A DNA stretch of 64,000 nucleotides. Origin: Nicotiana tabacum (taxonomy: Eukaryota; Streptophyta; Magnoliopsida; Solanales; Solanaceae). The translations under genes and the position numbers were made by a program. Location of the stretch: NCBI RefSeq assembly GCF_000715075.1, contig NC_134102.1, positions 49,857,348 to 49,921,347 of the forward strand. Direction: 5' to 3'. Within the stretch, counting starts at the first letter, position 1. Each line of letters opens with the position of its first letter. Positions 1 to 12,032 of this stretch are shown one piece after another. Below the pieces are notes generated by a model. The model searched no databases and was not told where the DNA came from. It was given only the letters and a program-made list of their open reading frames with translations.

Positions 1-2856
1 ACTCCCTTGCCAATGAAATCGGGTATGCCCGATTTCGACCATATACATTCTTCTTTGTTGAATGATGTGCAGGTGGAACACTTATAGAATACCTTGAGGG
101 AGCACATACGGGCCATTGGTTGGACTATAGCGGATATTCAAGGAATTTCTACTGGAATTTGTGAGCACACGATACAATTGGAGCAAGAGAGAAAACCTAG
201 AGTGGAGCATCAAAGAAGGTTAAATCCTTCCATGCAGAAGGTGGTGAAGAAAGAAATCATAAAATGGTTGGATGTTGGGGCTGTCTACCCCATTGCCGAT
301 AGTCCTTGGGTGAGTCTGGTGCAATGTGTGCCAAACAAAGGAGGCATGACCGTGATTCAAAACGACAAAAATGAACTCATCACAACGAGGACGGTGACCG
401 GGTGGAGAGTTTGCATTGACTACCGGAAGTTCAATAGTGCTACTTGCAAAAACCATTTCCCTATGCCTTTTATTCATCAAATGCTTGATCTACTAGCGGG
501 AATATCATTTTATTGCTTCTTGGATGGTTACACTGCTACAACCAAATTAACATCGCCTTAGAGGACCAAGAGAAGACGACATTCACATGTCCGTATGGGA
601 CCTTTGCCTTTAGCCGGATGCCATTTGGGCTATGCAATGCCCCGGCTACTTTTCAACGATGCATGATGTCAATCTTCTTGGACATGGTGGGGGACTTCTT
701 AGAGGTATTCATGGATGACTTCTCTATAGTTAGTGATTCTTTTGAGCATTGCCTTGACAACCTTAGGCAAATACTCAAAAGATGTGAGGAAAAAAACCTT
801 GTACTCAATTGGGAAAAATGTCACTTCATGATGGACGAGGGTATTGTTCTTGGCCACAAAATTTCCAAGTGAGGCATAGAGGTTGATAGGGCAAAGATCA
901 AGATCATTTCCAAGCTTCCTCCTCCCACTTCGGTAAAGGGTGTTCGGAGCTTTTTGGGGCATGCTGGTTCTTACAGGCGAATTATCAAAAGACTTCTCAA
1001 GAATTGCAAGTCCCATGTGCAAGCTCCTTGAAAAGGACGCTAAGTTTGAGTTCGATGAGAAGTGCCTCAAAGCTTTTGAGGAATTGAAAGAAAGGCTCAC
1101 CACGACACCTATTATTGTCACACCCGATTGGTCTCTTCCATTTGAACTCATGTGTGACGCTAGTGGTGTAGCTATTGGAACAGTACTTGGTCAACAGCAT
1201 AACAAGATTCTTCATCCTATCTACTATGAAAGCAAGACACTCAATGGTGCACAAATGAATTACATTGTAACTGAGCAAGAACTTCTTGATATTGTCTATG
1301 CTTTTGAAAAATTCCGGGCCTATTTGTTGGGGTCCAAAGTGATAGTCTACACCGATCATGCTGCTCTCCGCTACCTTATGGCAAAGAAGGATGCCAAATC
1401 AAGATTGATTAGGTGGGTTCTTTTGTTACAAGAGTTTGACTTTGAATTCAAAGATCGGAAAGGAACAGAGAATCAAGTTGCGGATCACTTATCTAGGCTT
1501 GAAGAGGCAGGGAGACCAAAAGAAGATCTTGAAATTAACGAAGCCTCCCTAGATAAGCACTTATTAGAAATATCTAGCACCTCCACTCCTTGGTATGCCG
1601 ACATCGCTAGCTTCTTGGTTAGTGACCTTATCCCCGACAAATTGGAAGCTTATCAAAAGAAAAAGTTCCTGCGGGAGTGTAGGAAATACTATTGGGAGGA
1701 ACCTTTTTTGTTCTAGATTTGCGCCGACAACATCATTCGGCATTGTGTTCCAAAAGATGAGGTTATTCAAATTCTCAAAGCATGTCATGACTCTCCAATT
1801 GGGGGTCACCATGGTGGAAATCGTACTGCGGTAAAAGTGCTTGAATGTGGCTATTATTGGCCATCGATCTACCAAGATGCAAACGAAATGGTCAAGGCAT
1901 ATGATCAATGTCAAAGACGAGGGTCAATTTCAAGAAAGCATGAAATTCCTATGAACTTTGTGATGGAGGTCGAGATATTTGATTTGTGGGGGGATAGATT
2001 TCATGGGTCCCTTCGTAAGCTCTTATGGCATGACATATATCTTGGTGGCAGTAGATTATGTCTCCAAATGGGTTGAGGCAATTGGCTTGACGAACAATGA
2101 GGCAAGAAGTGTAAATGCCTTCTCGAAGAAGAACATATTTACTCGGTTTAGAACCCCAAGGGCCATCATTAGTGATGGTGGTTCTCACTTTTGCAACAAA
2201 GCTTTTGCCGGGTTGCTCAAAACATATGGAGTTAAGCACAAGGTGGCTACCCCTTATCATCCTCAGTCAAGCAGTCAAGTTGAAGTCTCTAACCAGGAGA
2301 TAAAAAATATTATAGCAAAAACTGTTAATGCAAACAGAACAGACTGGTCAAAGAAGTTGTATGATGCATTTTGGGCCTATCGAACAGCATTTAAGACACC
2401 CATTGGCACCTCACCTTACCGATTGGTTTTTGTAAGGCTTGTCACTTACCAGTGGAACTTGAACACAAAGCCATGCGGGCATTGAAAAAGTTAAATCTTG
2501 ACTGGGCCGAAGTTGCTAATCTAAGGATGACACAACTCAACGAGATGGAAGAGTTCTATTTTCATGCCTAAGAGAATGCAGCCATGTATAAAGAATGAAT
2601 GAATTTTGTTCATGACAAGAAGATTTTGAAGGGGGAATTAAAATTTGGTGACTTGGTCTTACTCTTCAACTCAAAATTGAAGTTCTTTCTGGGCAAACTC
2701 AAATCCAAATGGTCTGGCCTGTTCAAAGTTGTGAATATATCTTCTTACGGCGCTATTGAATTAGAATCTGAGGATGGGACCCGAACTTTTAAGGTAAATG
2801 GCCAAAGGGTTAAGGATTACCTTGTAACCATTGAAGAAAGGAAACTAGTAGAATAA
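1..2856 (+). pseudogene. Athila-type pol pseudogene (RT, RNase H, integrase)
   Basis: RT runs from about 94 to 1000, with the CIDYRK block near 410-430 and the active-site box as FMDDF near 707-721, where YxDD/FxDD is usual. RNase H lies at about 1135-1500, with the CDAS, TEQELL, YTDH and VADHLSR blocks that carry its acidic residues. The integrase zinc finger is at about 1730-1930: the HHGGNR block is present, but the first cysteine of the CxxC pair is tyrosine (YDQC). The integrase core is at 1979-2485 with the Asp of GIDFMGP, the Asp of SDGGSHF and a Glu after VEVSNQ. A C-terminal domain follows at 2599-2856. Frame changes near 550, 900, 1720 and 1980, and in-frame stops, make it non-functional. 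The frame is open at position 1, so the gene continues upstream. Confidence 0.85.
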
Positions 2857-4206
2857 TTCGCACTCAAGGATGGTCCGGTACCAATCCCAACCACTGATTA
2901 GCCAAAATGGGGGCAACATCGCTGTGCCGCAACGTTAAATCAAGCGCTTCTTGGGAGGCAACCCATGTGTTGGTATCAATTCTTTGGTTAGATATTAATT
3001 TTGGTAGGTTTAATTGTAAGTGTTAAACAGTTTGACATGTGTGTTAGAATGCAGATCACCCAAAACACAAATAAATAGGATGCAAAGGCAGAGGGAAAAT
3101 GAAGAAAAATGCGGAGAAAAATCAACTTTTGCGGCCCGCAGAATCATTCTGCGACTGCAGAAACGAACGCACATCTGTAGCCGACTACCCAGGTACTAAT
3201 CCATTGCAAAACATATATGCGACCACAGAATGTGTTATGCGATGGTCATTTGACCGCAGAACCTTCAGTTATTAAAACCTAGTTCTATCTCTCTCATTCC
3301 CCTCTGTATTCTCTCATTTCACGCACCCAGATGCGAAAACAAAATCCAAGAGAAAACTAAAAACAAAAAAAAGAAATAAGAAAAGGGGAGGCTCACCTTG
3401 ATCGCCTGACTCACGATTCACACCAACTTAGCTTGCTCAAACTGCTGCAATTTGGTATGTAAAATTTCCATCATCTCTCTTGCTCAGTTAATGTAAGGAC
3501 ATATGTGTGCTTTCACTCATTTGTTTTCCTCTAATCCATGTTACCCTCTTCTATCTACCCAATTTCTTGTCTCTTGTAATGGGAATCGACTCTGTGGGGA
3601 AACGATGTGTCGTGGGTCAATCAAAATTTGGGGGTGACTCTTAGGGGGTCTGAATAGAGTAAAGGGTTGGAAATTTGTGACAAGTTGCATTAGATATTGC
3701 TAGGATGAGCATGAAATTGACCTAATGTTGAGTGTGTGTAATGCTCTCTCACAACTTGAGCATTTGGTACTGAGTGTGCATAAAGGTTGCATGTGAGTGT
3801 ATTTTTGTATAAAGATGATGATCATTGCAGTCCGCATAACTGTTTTGCGGTCCGCAAAATCATCGCATTCTGTATGCTTGAGAGTGTTCTCAGCGCCAAT
3901 ATGCGGTTAGGTATGCGGCCGCAGAACTGGTTTGCAGACCGCACAATGGTCGCAGACCTAATCAGAATCCAGCCTTATTCAAAGTTCAAAATATGACCGA
4001 TCTGCGGTCGCAAATCAATTCTGCGACCACTTCTAGAGCCCGCATAATCCTTTTACTTCTGATAGTCATTTTCTGCTTGGTGGTTTACGGTCCGCAGAGA
4101 TGTTCTGCGATCGCATAACTGCTCACAGAACATTTTGTGTCTCTCATTTCTATGTCATATATTACGCATGCCCTACCTTGTACTAACTCCTCTTTAATTG
4201 GAAAGA
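2857..4206 (+). other. Non-coding spacer of element A with GC-rich near-palindromes
   Basis: No coding frame is supported. It links the integrase end to the env-position ORF. A purine-rich run lies at 3357-3392. Two clusters (about 3128-3262 and 3828-4135) contain many copies of short near-palindromic units such as TGCGGCCGCAGAA, TGCGGTCCGCAAA and CTGCGATCGCATAA in AT-rich surroundings. See findings. Confidence 0.6.
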
Positions 4207-6168
4207 ATGGCACCAAAGAAATACTTAGCATCGCGAACACCCACCACTCGAGGAAAGAGAGGGGCTGTAGCTATAAGCCCACATCACAGCAATCCAAACG
4301 CAAATGTCCTGGCATATCCGGAAATTCATCCGAGCCTACCTCCCAGTTTGAAGAGGACTAGGCATAGCTTGACCTTTTACCACCAGTTGACCTCCACTCT
4401 AAAGCACGCAGAAAGAGTGGTGAGGATCTCAGGTTTAGGATTCCCAGCTCTTGGACTCTGTACAGAGATGGTCTGGCAAAGAGAAAGATCCTCGAAGAAA
4501 AGCAGCTGAGTTTGAACGGTCTTAAAGAACACTATCCACATGTTCTAGAAAACATCAAAAAGAGGGGATGGGATTTCTTCACTAAAGTACCGGAAGAGTA
4601 CAACGAGACGCTTGTTCGGGAATTTTTTGTTGCATATGCTACATCCAGGAACTGAGAACAAAAGAGAAACCATCGATACTTGAAAAATGTCTTAGTCCAA
4701 GGAGTTGAAATACTCTGTAATTCCCCATCCATCAATGATGTATATTTCGAGGAGTGGGAGCCAGGCATGGCAGAAAATGAGGAAAAGATTGCAAATAAGG
4801 ACTCTGAGCATGCTTGGGTAGCCTCTGTATTAGCCAAATGAACTCCGCCCTAGATCGCACCGCGCCATAAAATTCAAAAGAGGGATTTCACCCAAGAGGG
4901 TCGGTATTGGCTAAGTTTTGTCTGTTCCCTTATACTGCCTACGAGAAATGAGACCGACATCAGTATCGAGAAGGTGATCCTTATTGCTTGCATCATGTCG
5001 GGTATCAAGATTGATGTGGGAGAGCTTATATTTCCTGAGATTGGGATCAGGGCAAACCATAAAGAAACTTCGCTCCATTTTCCATGCTTAATCCATACTT
5101 TGTGTAACGACGCGGCGGTTCCTCCGTTCCCCAAACATGACCGCATAGAAAAATCTATTTAGGACATTGACATCACTCGGCACTAGGACATTGATAAAGT
5201 GGTCGAATATCCACCAGAGCAATCACTCACTCCCCCTCCGGCCTCTTCCGTCTCAGCAACACCTGTTGCCTCCTCAGTGCCAGACACCTCTTCCGCACCA
5301 GCTACCTCCACACCCACTCCCAGATCCGCCTCTGCGACACCACCGGTCTCACTGCTTCAGTCTCCAAGCTTGGTCTACTGGCACAACATGCAAATGCCAA
5401 AGTAGACAAATTGACAAAAGAACTTGCATCGCTCATCCGGCAAGCATTGGCCCCAATCCAAACCTCAGTAAGTGATCTTCAAAAGCAACATCTATCATAT
5501 GAGGATCGCCTCAAGCAATTTGAAACTCACCTTGAGAAGGTTGAGTGAGGTGAAGTTGGGAACATGCCTCAACTCAAAAAGAATGTAGCGGAGCTCAAGT
5601 TAGAGCTACATAAGATGCAGACACTGGAATTTGATTTGACCACCCTTCTTCCAGTGGAAGGGGAGTAGGACACTGGCACCTCCCACGTACCAAGCTTCGA
5701 TCTGGATTTCACAAACCCTCTGTCTGCTGAAGGGGCACATGGCACTGACATCTCACAAGCTCTGGGTTCTGTTGCACACACCGATGATCATTCAGATGAG
5801 GAATCTAGAGAGTCTCGTGCGAAAACTGATGAGGAGGAGATACTTGAGGAGGGTTATGATTAGAGGGACAACAGAGGCAAACAGATTGTCGTTTCTCCAA
5901 ATGCACCGGGTGGGGAGGAGGTGGATGTGCAGATAGCTATCGCACACTCCCTTGCAGATATAGTTGCCAGGCATACTACCACGACCACACAACCATCATC
6001 TGGTAAGGCGAGCAGCTCCTAAGTCCAGGACCCAACTCCGCAACTGGCGAAGCTTCCTACTTTGGTCTCGGACACCACTGCCCAGTAAGAGGCTCCACCC
6101 ACTACCTCCACAGTGTCAGCTCCAGGCCCCACGGCCGCCTCAGATATTCTAACCCCTCCAAGCTCCTA
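4207..6168 (+). pseudogene. Env-position ORF of element A ('putative plant transposon protein' type)
   Basis: It begins with ATG at 4207 (MAPKKYLASRTPTTRGKRG). After a frame change near 4390, one frame can be followed to about 5405 and then in pieces to 6168. The block around 4550-5160 (ending LPTRNETDIS, KVILIACIMSG, FPCLIHTLCNDAAVP) resembles the plant domain annotated as 'putative plant transposon protein', common downstream of Athila pol in Solanaceae and legumes; this is a recall-based match. After it come a Pro/Ser/Thr-rich linker (about 5200-5390), a probable coiled coil (about 5400-5600, leucine/lysine/glutamate-rich) and an acidic tail. Several in-frame stops and at least one frameshift break it. 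Its function is unknown in any species, as far as I know. Confidence 0.6.
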
Positions 6169-6170
6169 AT

Positions 6171-6480
6171 GCGCCCCAAGAAGCTCCTAAACTTTGCTCT
6201 TACTTTCTCAATGCCTTGACCATGTATACTTGCATATGCGTTTGGACCAAACAACAAGATAAGTTCATTCTTTCAATAATATAACTGCTAGACTTCATTT
6301 TTTCAAGGAACATGAGCTTCACATTGCTACATAGCAAGAGGAATATTTAATTTCCTATTTCAACAAGCAACTGTTGGCAGGCCTATCAAGGCCTATTTGT
6401 CATGGAGGCCCCACCTTATGATGAGTAGTTTGTATTATATGGGATAAAATCGGTTTATAACAAATGGTTGAATAGTAACA
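6171..6480. other. Spacer between elements A and B
   Basis: AT-rich, with no open frame or clear repeat. It could contain the missing 3' end of A or the true 5' edge of B's LTR. I see no polypurine tract or target duplication that would decide. Confidence 0.4.
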
Positions 6481-7054
6481 TGACACGTGGAACCGAAGAT
6501 AGGAAAAGGGCAAGTCATGGAATAACCAATTTCAATTTTAACAAATGCAATCGATATCGGATAAATCCCAAAGGGAGCATAGCCAACGGGAGAAGGTCAG
6601 GGGTTTGTCACCGGATAGCATTCAATGAGGGAATATTTACTAACATTAAATGAGTGATGTTGCAGGGAATATTTGCATTCATGGTCTGCCATTACGCGTT
6701 CATCAATGTCTGTTTTATTATTATTTAAGAGGAGTTTGATCCTAGGATCTTGTTTCCCTAGGTAGAGTTATAAATAGCAGGCTCAGCAGACATTGTAAGG
6801 ACACATAATTTTTTGCATACACAAGCTTTATTTTATTACTTTTGCTCTCAATTAAAGAGCTTTATTTGAACTTTGTCGTTACTTTCAATTTTGTCCTCGG
6901 AGGCATCGCGTTCAGAGCCAGGCTTGTCATCTTTTTCAATTTCAATTTCTAATCTCTAATTTAATCTTATCTCTTTATCATTTTTGGGTCAAATCAATTC
7001 GCTTGTCTATAAACCACGCAAAAAATTTAATTGTACTGTTTTACGGGTAAACAG
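6481..7054 (+). repeat. 5' LTR of element B
   Basis: Starts TG and ends CA. A TATAAATA box lies at 6769-6776, followed by a polyadenylation-style region and the conserved GGGTAAACA end. The true LTR may extend further upstream if the 3' copy has lost its 5' part; position 6481 is only where similarity between the two copies begins. Confidence 0.75.
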
Positions 7055-7074
7055 TTTGGCGCCCACTATAAGGC
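7055..7074 (+). other. Primer binding site of element B
   Basis: GTTTGGCGCCCACTATAAGG directly abuts the LTR end. It is a mutated form of the TTTGGCGCCCACCGTGGGG-type site found at this place in Tat elements; element C has the closer version. I did not assign the tRNA. Confidence 0.65.
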
Positions 7075-7133
7075 TTAGGCAGTTGCATAATTTCTTTAAT
7101 CCTTATGTTTATTACTAAATTGAAAAAAGAATA

Positions 7134-8738
7134 TGGCAGCTAATGATGTCAACATCACACACAACGCTGAGGGTCACAAAGAGTTGTTTCAATATGATGA
7201 CTCGATCAACGAGTCTCGCCATGAAGTGGATGAGAGACCCCGGATGGAGATGGCCAATATCCTCAGCATGTGCAGGAGCTGACTCCCGATGATGCGGAGG
7301 AGGAACATATTGTTGAAACGGTTATAATCATGAGAGAACAACAAAAAGCAATCATGAAACACTACTCATGGCACGATTAGGTGATGACAGAGTTAAAACA
7401 AGCATTGTCAGGCTACTCAAACAACGCGAACGGAAAGGGCCCGATTCCTTCCAGTGTGCTTACAAATCAAACGGCTCAGAGGGTCGATAACAACACCCCA
7501 ATGGGTGAAGTTGGGTTCGACGAAGCCGGAGTGACCAGCAACGGATCTAGAAATAACAGCGAGAATTATCCCTTTAGAACCGAACTCATGAGGTTTATGA
7601 GGGAAATGAACGAACAAATGGATCAAAATGAAAAGGAGTTTCACGCTCTGATGGATCAGATTTTGGGTTCACCACCAATACTAAAAGGCCCAGATTCGAA
7701 AAAATACACATAGTTGCCATTTAAACCGAGCGCAGTGCCAGAGTTAATTCCAAAAAGTTTTAAGATGTCGGACATATCAAAATATGATGGGACTTTGGAT
7801 CGGCATGAGCACATCACAACCTACACCACAGCTGTGAAAGGGACCTATTTGGCTCAATATGAGATCGAGTAGGTCATACTGAAGAAGTTTGGTGAAACCC
7901 TCACAAAGGGGCCCTGACATGGTATTCTCTCTTACCCGAGCATTCAATTGACTCTTTTGAGATGCGTGCAGACCCGTTCATTAAGGCCCATGCCGAAGCA
8001 AAGAAGGTCCAAGCAAGAAAGGCGGACATATTAAGAATAGCACAAGGCAAGTCCGAACTACTACAGAAATTTGTGATCTATTTCCAGAAAGAAAGGATGT
8101 TGTTACCGGCGGTATGAAATTAGTGGGAAGCGGAGATGTTCACAAAGGCTCTAAATTTGCAGAGCTCCAACACCTCCCGAAAGCTAAAAGAAATCCTGCT
8201 CGAGTTTCAAGCAACCACATGGGCAGATGTCTATAACCATTATGAGTCAAAAATAAGGATAGAAGATGATCAGCTCGGGTTCCCGATATCAACCAAGGGA
8301 CGGGATCGAGGCAAAAACTAGGACAAGTTTAAAAATGACTTTGATGGGGATCGGCAGGCCTTTAGAGGTCACTTTCAGCTGTTTGAAAGAACTGAAGGCC
8401 GTAGCAACAAAAGATTTCAGTCATCGGATAAGTTTGCTTCCGATAGAATAATAGATCGCGGTCAGAGAGGCAGATCGTTACAAGAGAATGAAGTTCCAGC
8501 GGCCCGAGACTCTACATATTCCAAGTTATCAGACTACAGCTTTAACTCACCAATGAGGAATATCAATGAAGTGTGGTTCCTGAAGCCAATCAGATCTGAT
8601 CCAAGCCAGAGGGATCCCAGTTTATGGTGTGAATATCATGGGACTCATAGCCATAGAACTAGGGACTGCCGACATCTTCGTGAAGAGGTGGTGACATTAT
8701 TGAAGAATGGCCATCTTAGGGAATTTGTAAGTGACTAA
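7134..8738 (+). pseudogene. Element B gag pseudogene
   Basis: The remnant begins near ATGGCAGCTAATGATG at 7134. Recognisable gag core: the KGPDSKKYT block near 7680-7713, then SKYDGTLDRHEH (about 7775-7815) and KKFGETLTKG, a pattern shared with element C gag (ISKYNGTTDPNEH, KPFGETLSKG). A zinc-knuckle-like box WCEYHGTHSHRTRDC sits at about 8620-8670. Stops at 7711 and near 7870 and several frame changes break it. The partner region in C is more complete and supports the assignment. Confidence 0.7.
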
Positions 8739-8849
8739 GCCAATAACAACTACGTCCAAAGCCGGGCTCGACTAACTATCAACATGATTTTGGGGGGAAC
8801 AAAGGCAACGATGTGACCTTTTCAGCAGCAAAGAAAACAAAGATATCGG

Positions 8850-11161
8850 TGACTCAAAATAAGAGACTTCGAGAAATTGCAGAAGATGACATCACTTTCA
8901 CAGAGGAAGACGCTGACAGACTTCTTCTGCACACAATGACGCTTTGGTAATCTCTCTCAATGTTTTAGATTTTAAAATAAAATATGTTTTGGTTGACCCG
9001 GGAAGCTAAGCCAACATAATAGAATGGAGCGTTTTGGAGTAAGAAAAATTAACGGGGAACAACATTCTGGTGACAAAGCTCTTAGTTAGTTTCAACTTGA
9101 CAAGCATGACAACCAGAGGAAAGATTATGCTTCCCACACACGCTGAAGGAGTAACAATGTCCACTCTATGCAAAGTGGTAGACAGAGATATGGGTTATAT
9201 TGTAATCCTCAGAAGGCCGTGGATACATGATATGAAGGTCGTACCCTTAACATATCATAAATTCTTGAAATTCCAAACCCCGGAAGGAATCAAACAAATA
9301 AGAGGAGATCAACCGACGACAAGGGAGATGAACGCGGTGACTATTTCTAGCAGGAAGGGGAAAGAGTCCAAATGAAGATGATAAGAGCGAGGAGTCATTG
9401 GAATCCTATCAGGTTCCAAGATATTTTCAGGTAGCGGAGGAGACGGATGCGACCAAGTCGACTACAGAGGAACTCGAGCAAGTGTCGTTGTTCGAAGAAA
9501 TTGTTGGAGAGGAAGTTTCACCTAGGGACAAGATTAAATCTCGATCTCAGGTTAGGGTTTATAAATTTTCTTAAAGCTAACCCATACTGTTTTTCATGGT
9601 GTCACTCATATATGACAAGTATCCCATTAGAGGTAGTCGTTCACAAGCTGAGTCTGGACCCAAATTTCATAACACCCGACAGCAGAGGTCAGTAATATGT
9701 TTGTTAAAGAAGATGTAACCCGATTACTCAATATTGGTTCGATCCAGGAGGTAAAATATCCGGAATGGTTAGCCAACGTAGTTGTAGTACCAAAAAAGAA
9801 TAACAAGTTTAGGATGTGCGTAGACTATAAGGATTTAAATAAGGTGTGCCCTAAAGACTCGTTCATATTGCCGAACATTGATTAAATGATTGATGATATA
9901 GCCGGACACGGGTTAATGAATTTCCTTGATGCTTACTCCGGATGCAATCAAATCAAGACGAACCTACAGGATCATAAAAAAACTTCTTTCATAACAAAAT
10001 TTGGCACATAATGCTATAATGTGATGCCATTTGGGATTCAGAACGTCGGAGCCACTTATCAGAGGCTCGTTAATAAAATGTTTGAGAATCAGATAGGCAA
10101 AACAATGGAAATATACATTGATGACATATTAGTCAATTCTTTGAATGCAGGAGATCATTTGAAACACCTCCAAGAGACTTTCAACATCCTGAGGAAGCAT
10201 AATATGAAACTCAACTCGGAGAAATGCGCGTTCGAGGTTAGTTCCGGTAAGTTCTTGGGGTTCCTGGTCTTGCAAAGAGGTATCAAGATAAATCTCGATA
10301 AAATCAAAGTTATCGAGGACATTTCGACCAACTGACAAATGTGAAGGAAGTACAAAGGCTGACCAGAAGTTTGGCGGCTCTAAGCAGATTCATCTCGAGA
10401 TCCTATGAAAAGTGTGATTCATTTCATTTTTGAAAAATAAGAATAATTTGGAATGGACTCCAGAATGCCAATAGGCCTTGAAAGAACTAAAATAGTACTT
10501 ATCAAGCCCCCCGTTACTATCAAAATCGAGCAGAAGTAGTGGTAAGTGTCATCTTAGTCTGAGCAGAAGAAGGTACATAATTTCTCATTTATTATGTTAG
10601 TAAAATATTGTCGGGGATGCAGACTCGCTATCCGCACCTCATAAAGCTGGGCTTGGCTCTCGTAGTCACCTTTTGAAAGCTTAGGCTTTATTTCCAGTGC
10701 CACCCGATAGTCGTTATGGCAACCTTTCCCTTAAGTAATTTCCTTCACAAGCCTAAGTTGTCAGGCCGTTTGGCCAAATGGGCAGTCGAAATTAGTGAGT
10801 TCTATGTTGAGTACAAACCCAGGACTGTGATCAAGTCACATGTTTTGGCTGACTTTATGGAGGATTTTAGCCCCGGACTAATGCCCTTGGTTGATAAGAA
10901 AGAAGTGTTGGTGTTGGAAACGACATTGGGAGTTTGGTCCTTGTTTACGGATGGAGCTTCCAATGTAAAAGGGCCCGATCTCGGGATAGTTCTAGTCACT
11001 CCCTCAGGAGAAACCCCAAGGCAGGCCATTAAAATTGTTCCATTAACTAACAATGAAGCCGAGTATGAGGCTTTTGTAGCAGGACTTGAACTGGTCTGGG
11101 GAGTTGGCTCTGAGGTCATCGAGATAAAGTGCGATTCCCAAGTAGTAGTAAACCAAGTATG
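8850..11161 (+). pseudogene. Element B pol pseudogene (protease, RT, RNase H, second RNase H)
   Basis: The protease remnant reads LVDPGS then a stop then ANII at about 8985-9020. RT spans about 9600-10335, with CVDYKDLN at about 9820 and the active-site box YIDDIL at about 10108-10130. RNase H is heavily eroded (about 10440-10715). A second, better-preserved RNase H-like domain lies at about 10920-11160 (WSLFTDGASNVKG, NNEAEYEA, IKCDSQVVVNQV). The frame then passes within a few codons into the 3' LTR. Stops and frameshifts occur throughout, and the integrase is absent. Confidence 0.8.
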
Positions 11162-11735
11162 TGACACGTGGAACTGAAGATAGGCAAAGGACAAGTCAGG
11201 GAATAACCAATGCCGAATATAACAAATGAAATCGATATCAGATAAATCCCGTTCGGGAGCATAGCCGACAGGAGAAGGTCAAGGGTTTGTCATCGGATAG
11301 CATTCAATGAGGGAATATTTACTAACATTAAATGATCAACCGTTATAGGGAATATTTGCATTCATGGTCTGTCGTTACGCATTCATCAATGTCTCTTTTA
11401 TTATCATTTAAGAGGAGCTTGATCCTAGGATCTTGTTTCCCTAGCTAGAGCTATAAATAGCAAGCTCAACATCTATTGTCAGGACACAAAATTTTTTGCA
11501 TACACAAGTTTTATTTGATTACTTTTGCTCTCAATTAAACAGCTTTATTTGCACGTTGTCGTTACTTTCACTTTTGTCCTCGGAGGCATTGCGTTCGGAG
11601 CCAGGCTTGTCATCTTCTTCAATTTCAATGGCTAATCTCAATTTTAATCTTATCTCTTTATTATTTTTTGGTCAAATCAATTCTCTTGTCTATAAACCAG
11701 GCAACAAATTTAACTGTATTGTTTTATGGGTAAAC
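11162..11735 (+). repeat. 3' LTR (or LTR remnant) of element B
   Basis: Direct repeat of 6481-7054 with the same length; TATAAATA at 11452-11459. It follows coding sequence directly, without the purine tract expected upstream of a 3' LTR. Confidence 0.75.
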
Positions 11736-12032
11736 ATGTATGCACTTGAAGGGAAAGTTCCACCTACTTTAACAACCCAGCTAATGCAGCATTAGCTTTT
11801 GTTAACTATGTTGTTCAACCGAAGGAGATTATATGATTTTACTAAAGTCAAATGCTAAGTACGACCTAGTCAACACAAAGAGGTCTACATGTCAGTCTTG
11901 TAGCTTTCCTCCAACTTTTCCCATTTCCAAACGTTCCAGTTGAATGGTTTTTATATAAGGCAGGAGGAAATTTTGCAACAGAGCGGCCATAGTGGATTCT
12001 CCCACCGAATTCTAGGAGTCACTCAATGATCT
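11736..12032. other. Unassigned spacer between elements B and C
   Basis: No open frame, no LTR ends and no obvious repeat. I see nothing identifiable in it. Confidence 0.4.

Larger units (their letters stand above)
1..6170 (+). mobile_element. Element A: Athila-type Ty3/gypsy retrotransposon, 5' end outside the window
   Basis: Seen: a degraded pol in the order RT, RNase H, integrase (1-2856), a long non-coding stretch, then an env-position coding remnant (4207-6168). The RT lead-in resembles Athila elements: a QRRLNP motif, then PISD-like PIAD, then a TRTVTGWR block before CIDYRK. Athila elements characteristically carry an extra ORF between pol and the 3' LTR, which fits this layout. No LTR of this element is recognisable in the window. 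The 5' LTR and gag would lie to the left, and the 3' LTR appears lost before element B. Lineage is by recall of family motifs, not by a search. Confidence 0.75.
6481..11735 (+). mobile_element. Element B: Tat-type Ty3/gypsy element, internally deleted
   Basis: Two direct repeats of 574 bp (6481-7054 and 11162-11735), both starting TGACACGTGG and ending GGTAAACA, flank gag, protease, RT, RNase H and a second RNase H-like domain. Having two RNase H domains is a known mark of the Tat/Ogre lineage. The pol frame stops inside the second RNase H and runs straight into the 3' repeat with no integrase and no purine tract. An internal deletion has therefore removed the pol end, and probably also the 5' part of the 3' LTR. 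The repeats match at roughly nine positions in ten by eye, so the insertion is old. No target duplication was found. Confidence 0.8.

Noticed and set aside
6370..6480. Possible extra 5' part of the element B LTR, starting TGTTGGCAGGCC or TGTATTATAT
   Set aside because: No matching sequence occurs before the 3' copy and no target duplication supports either start.
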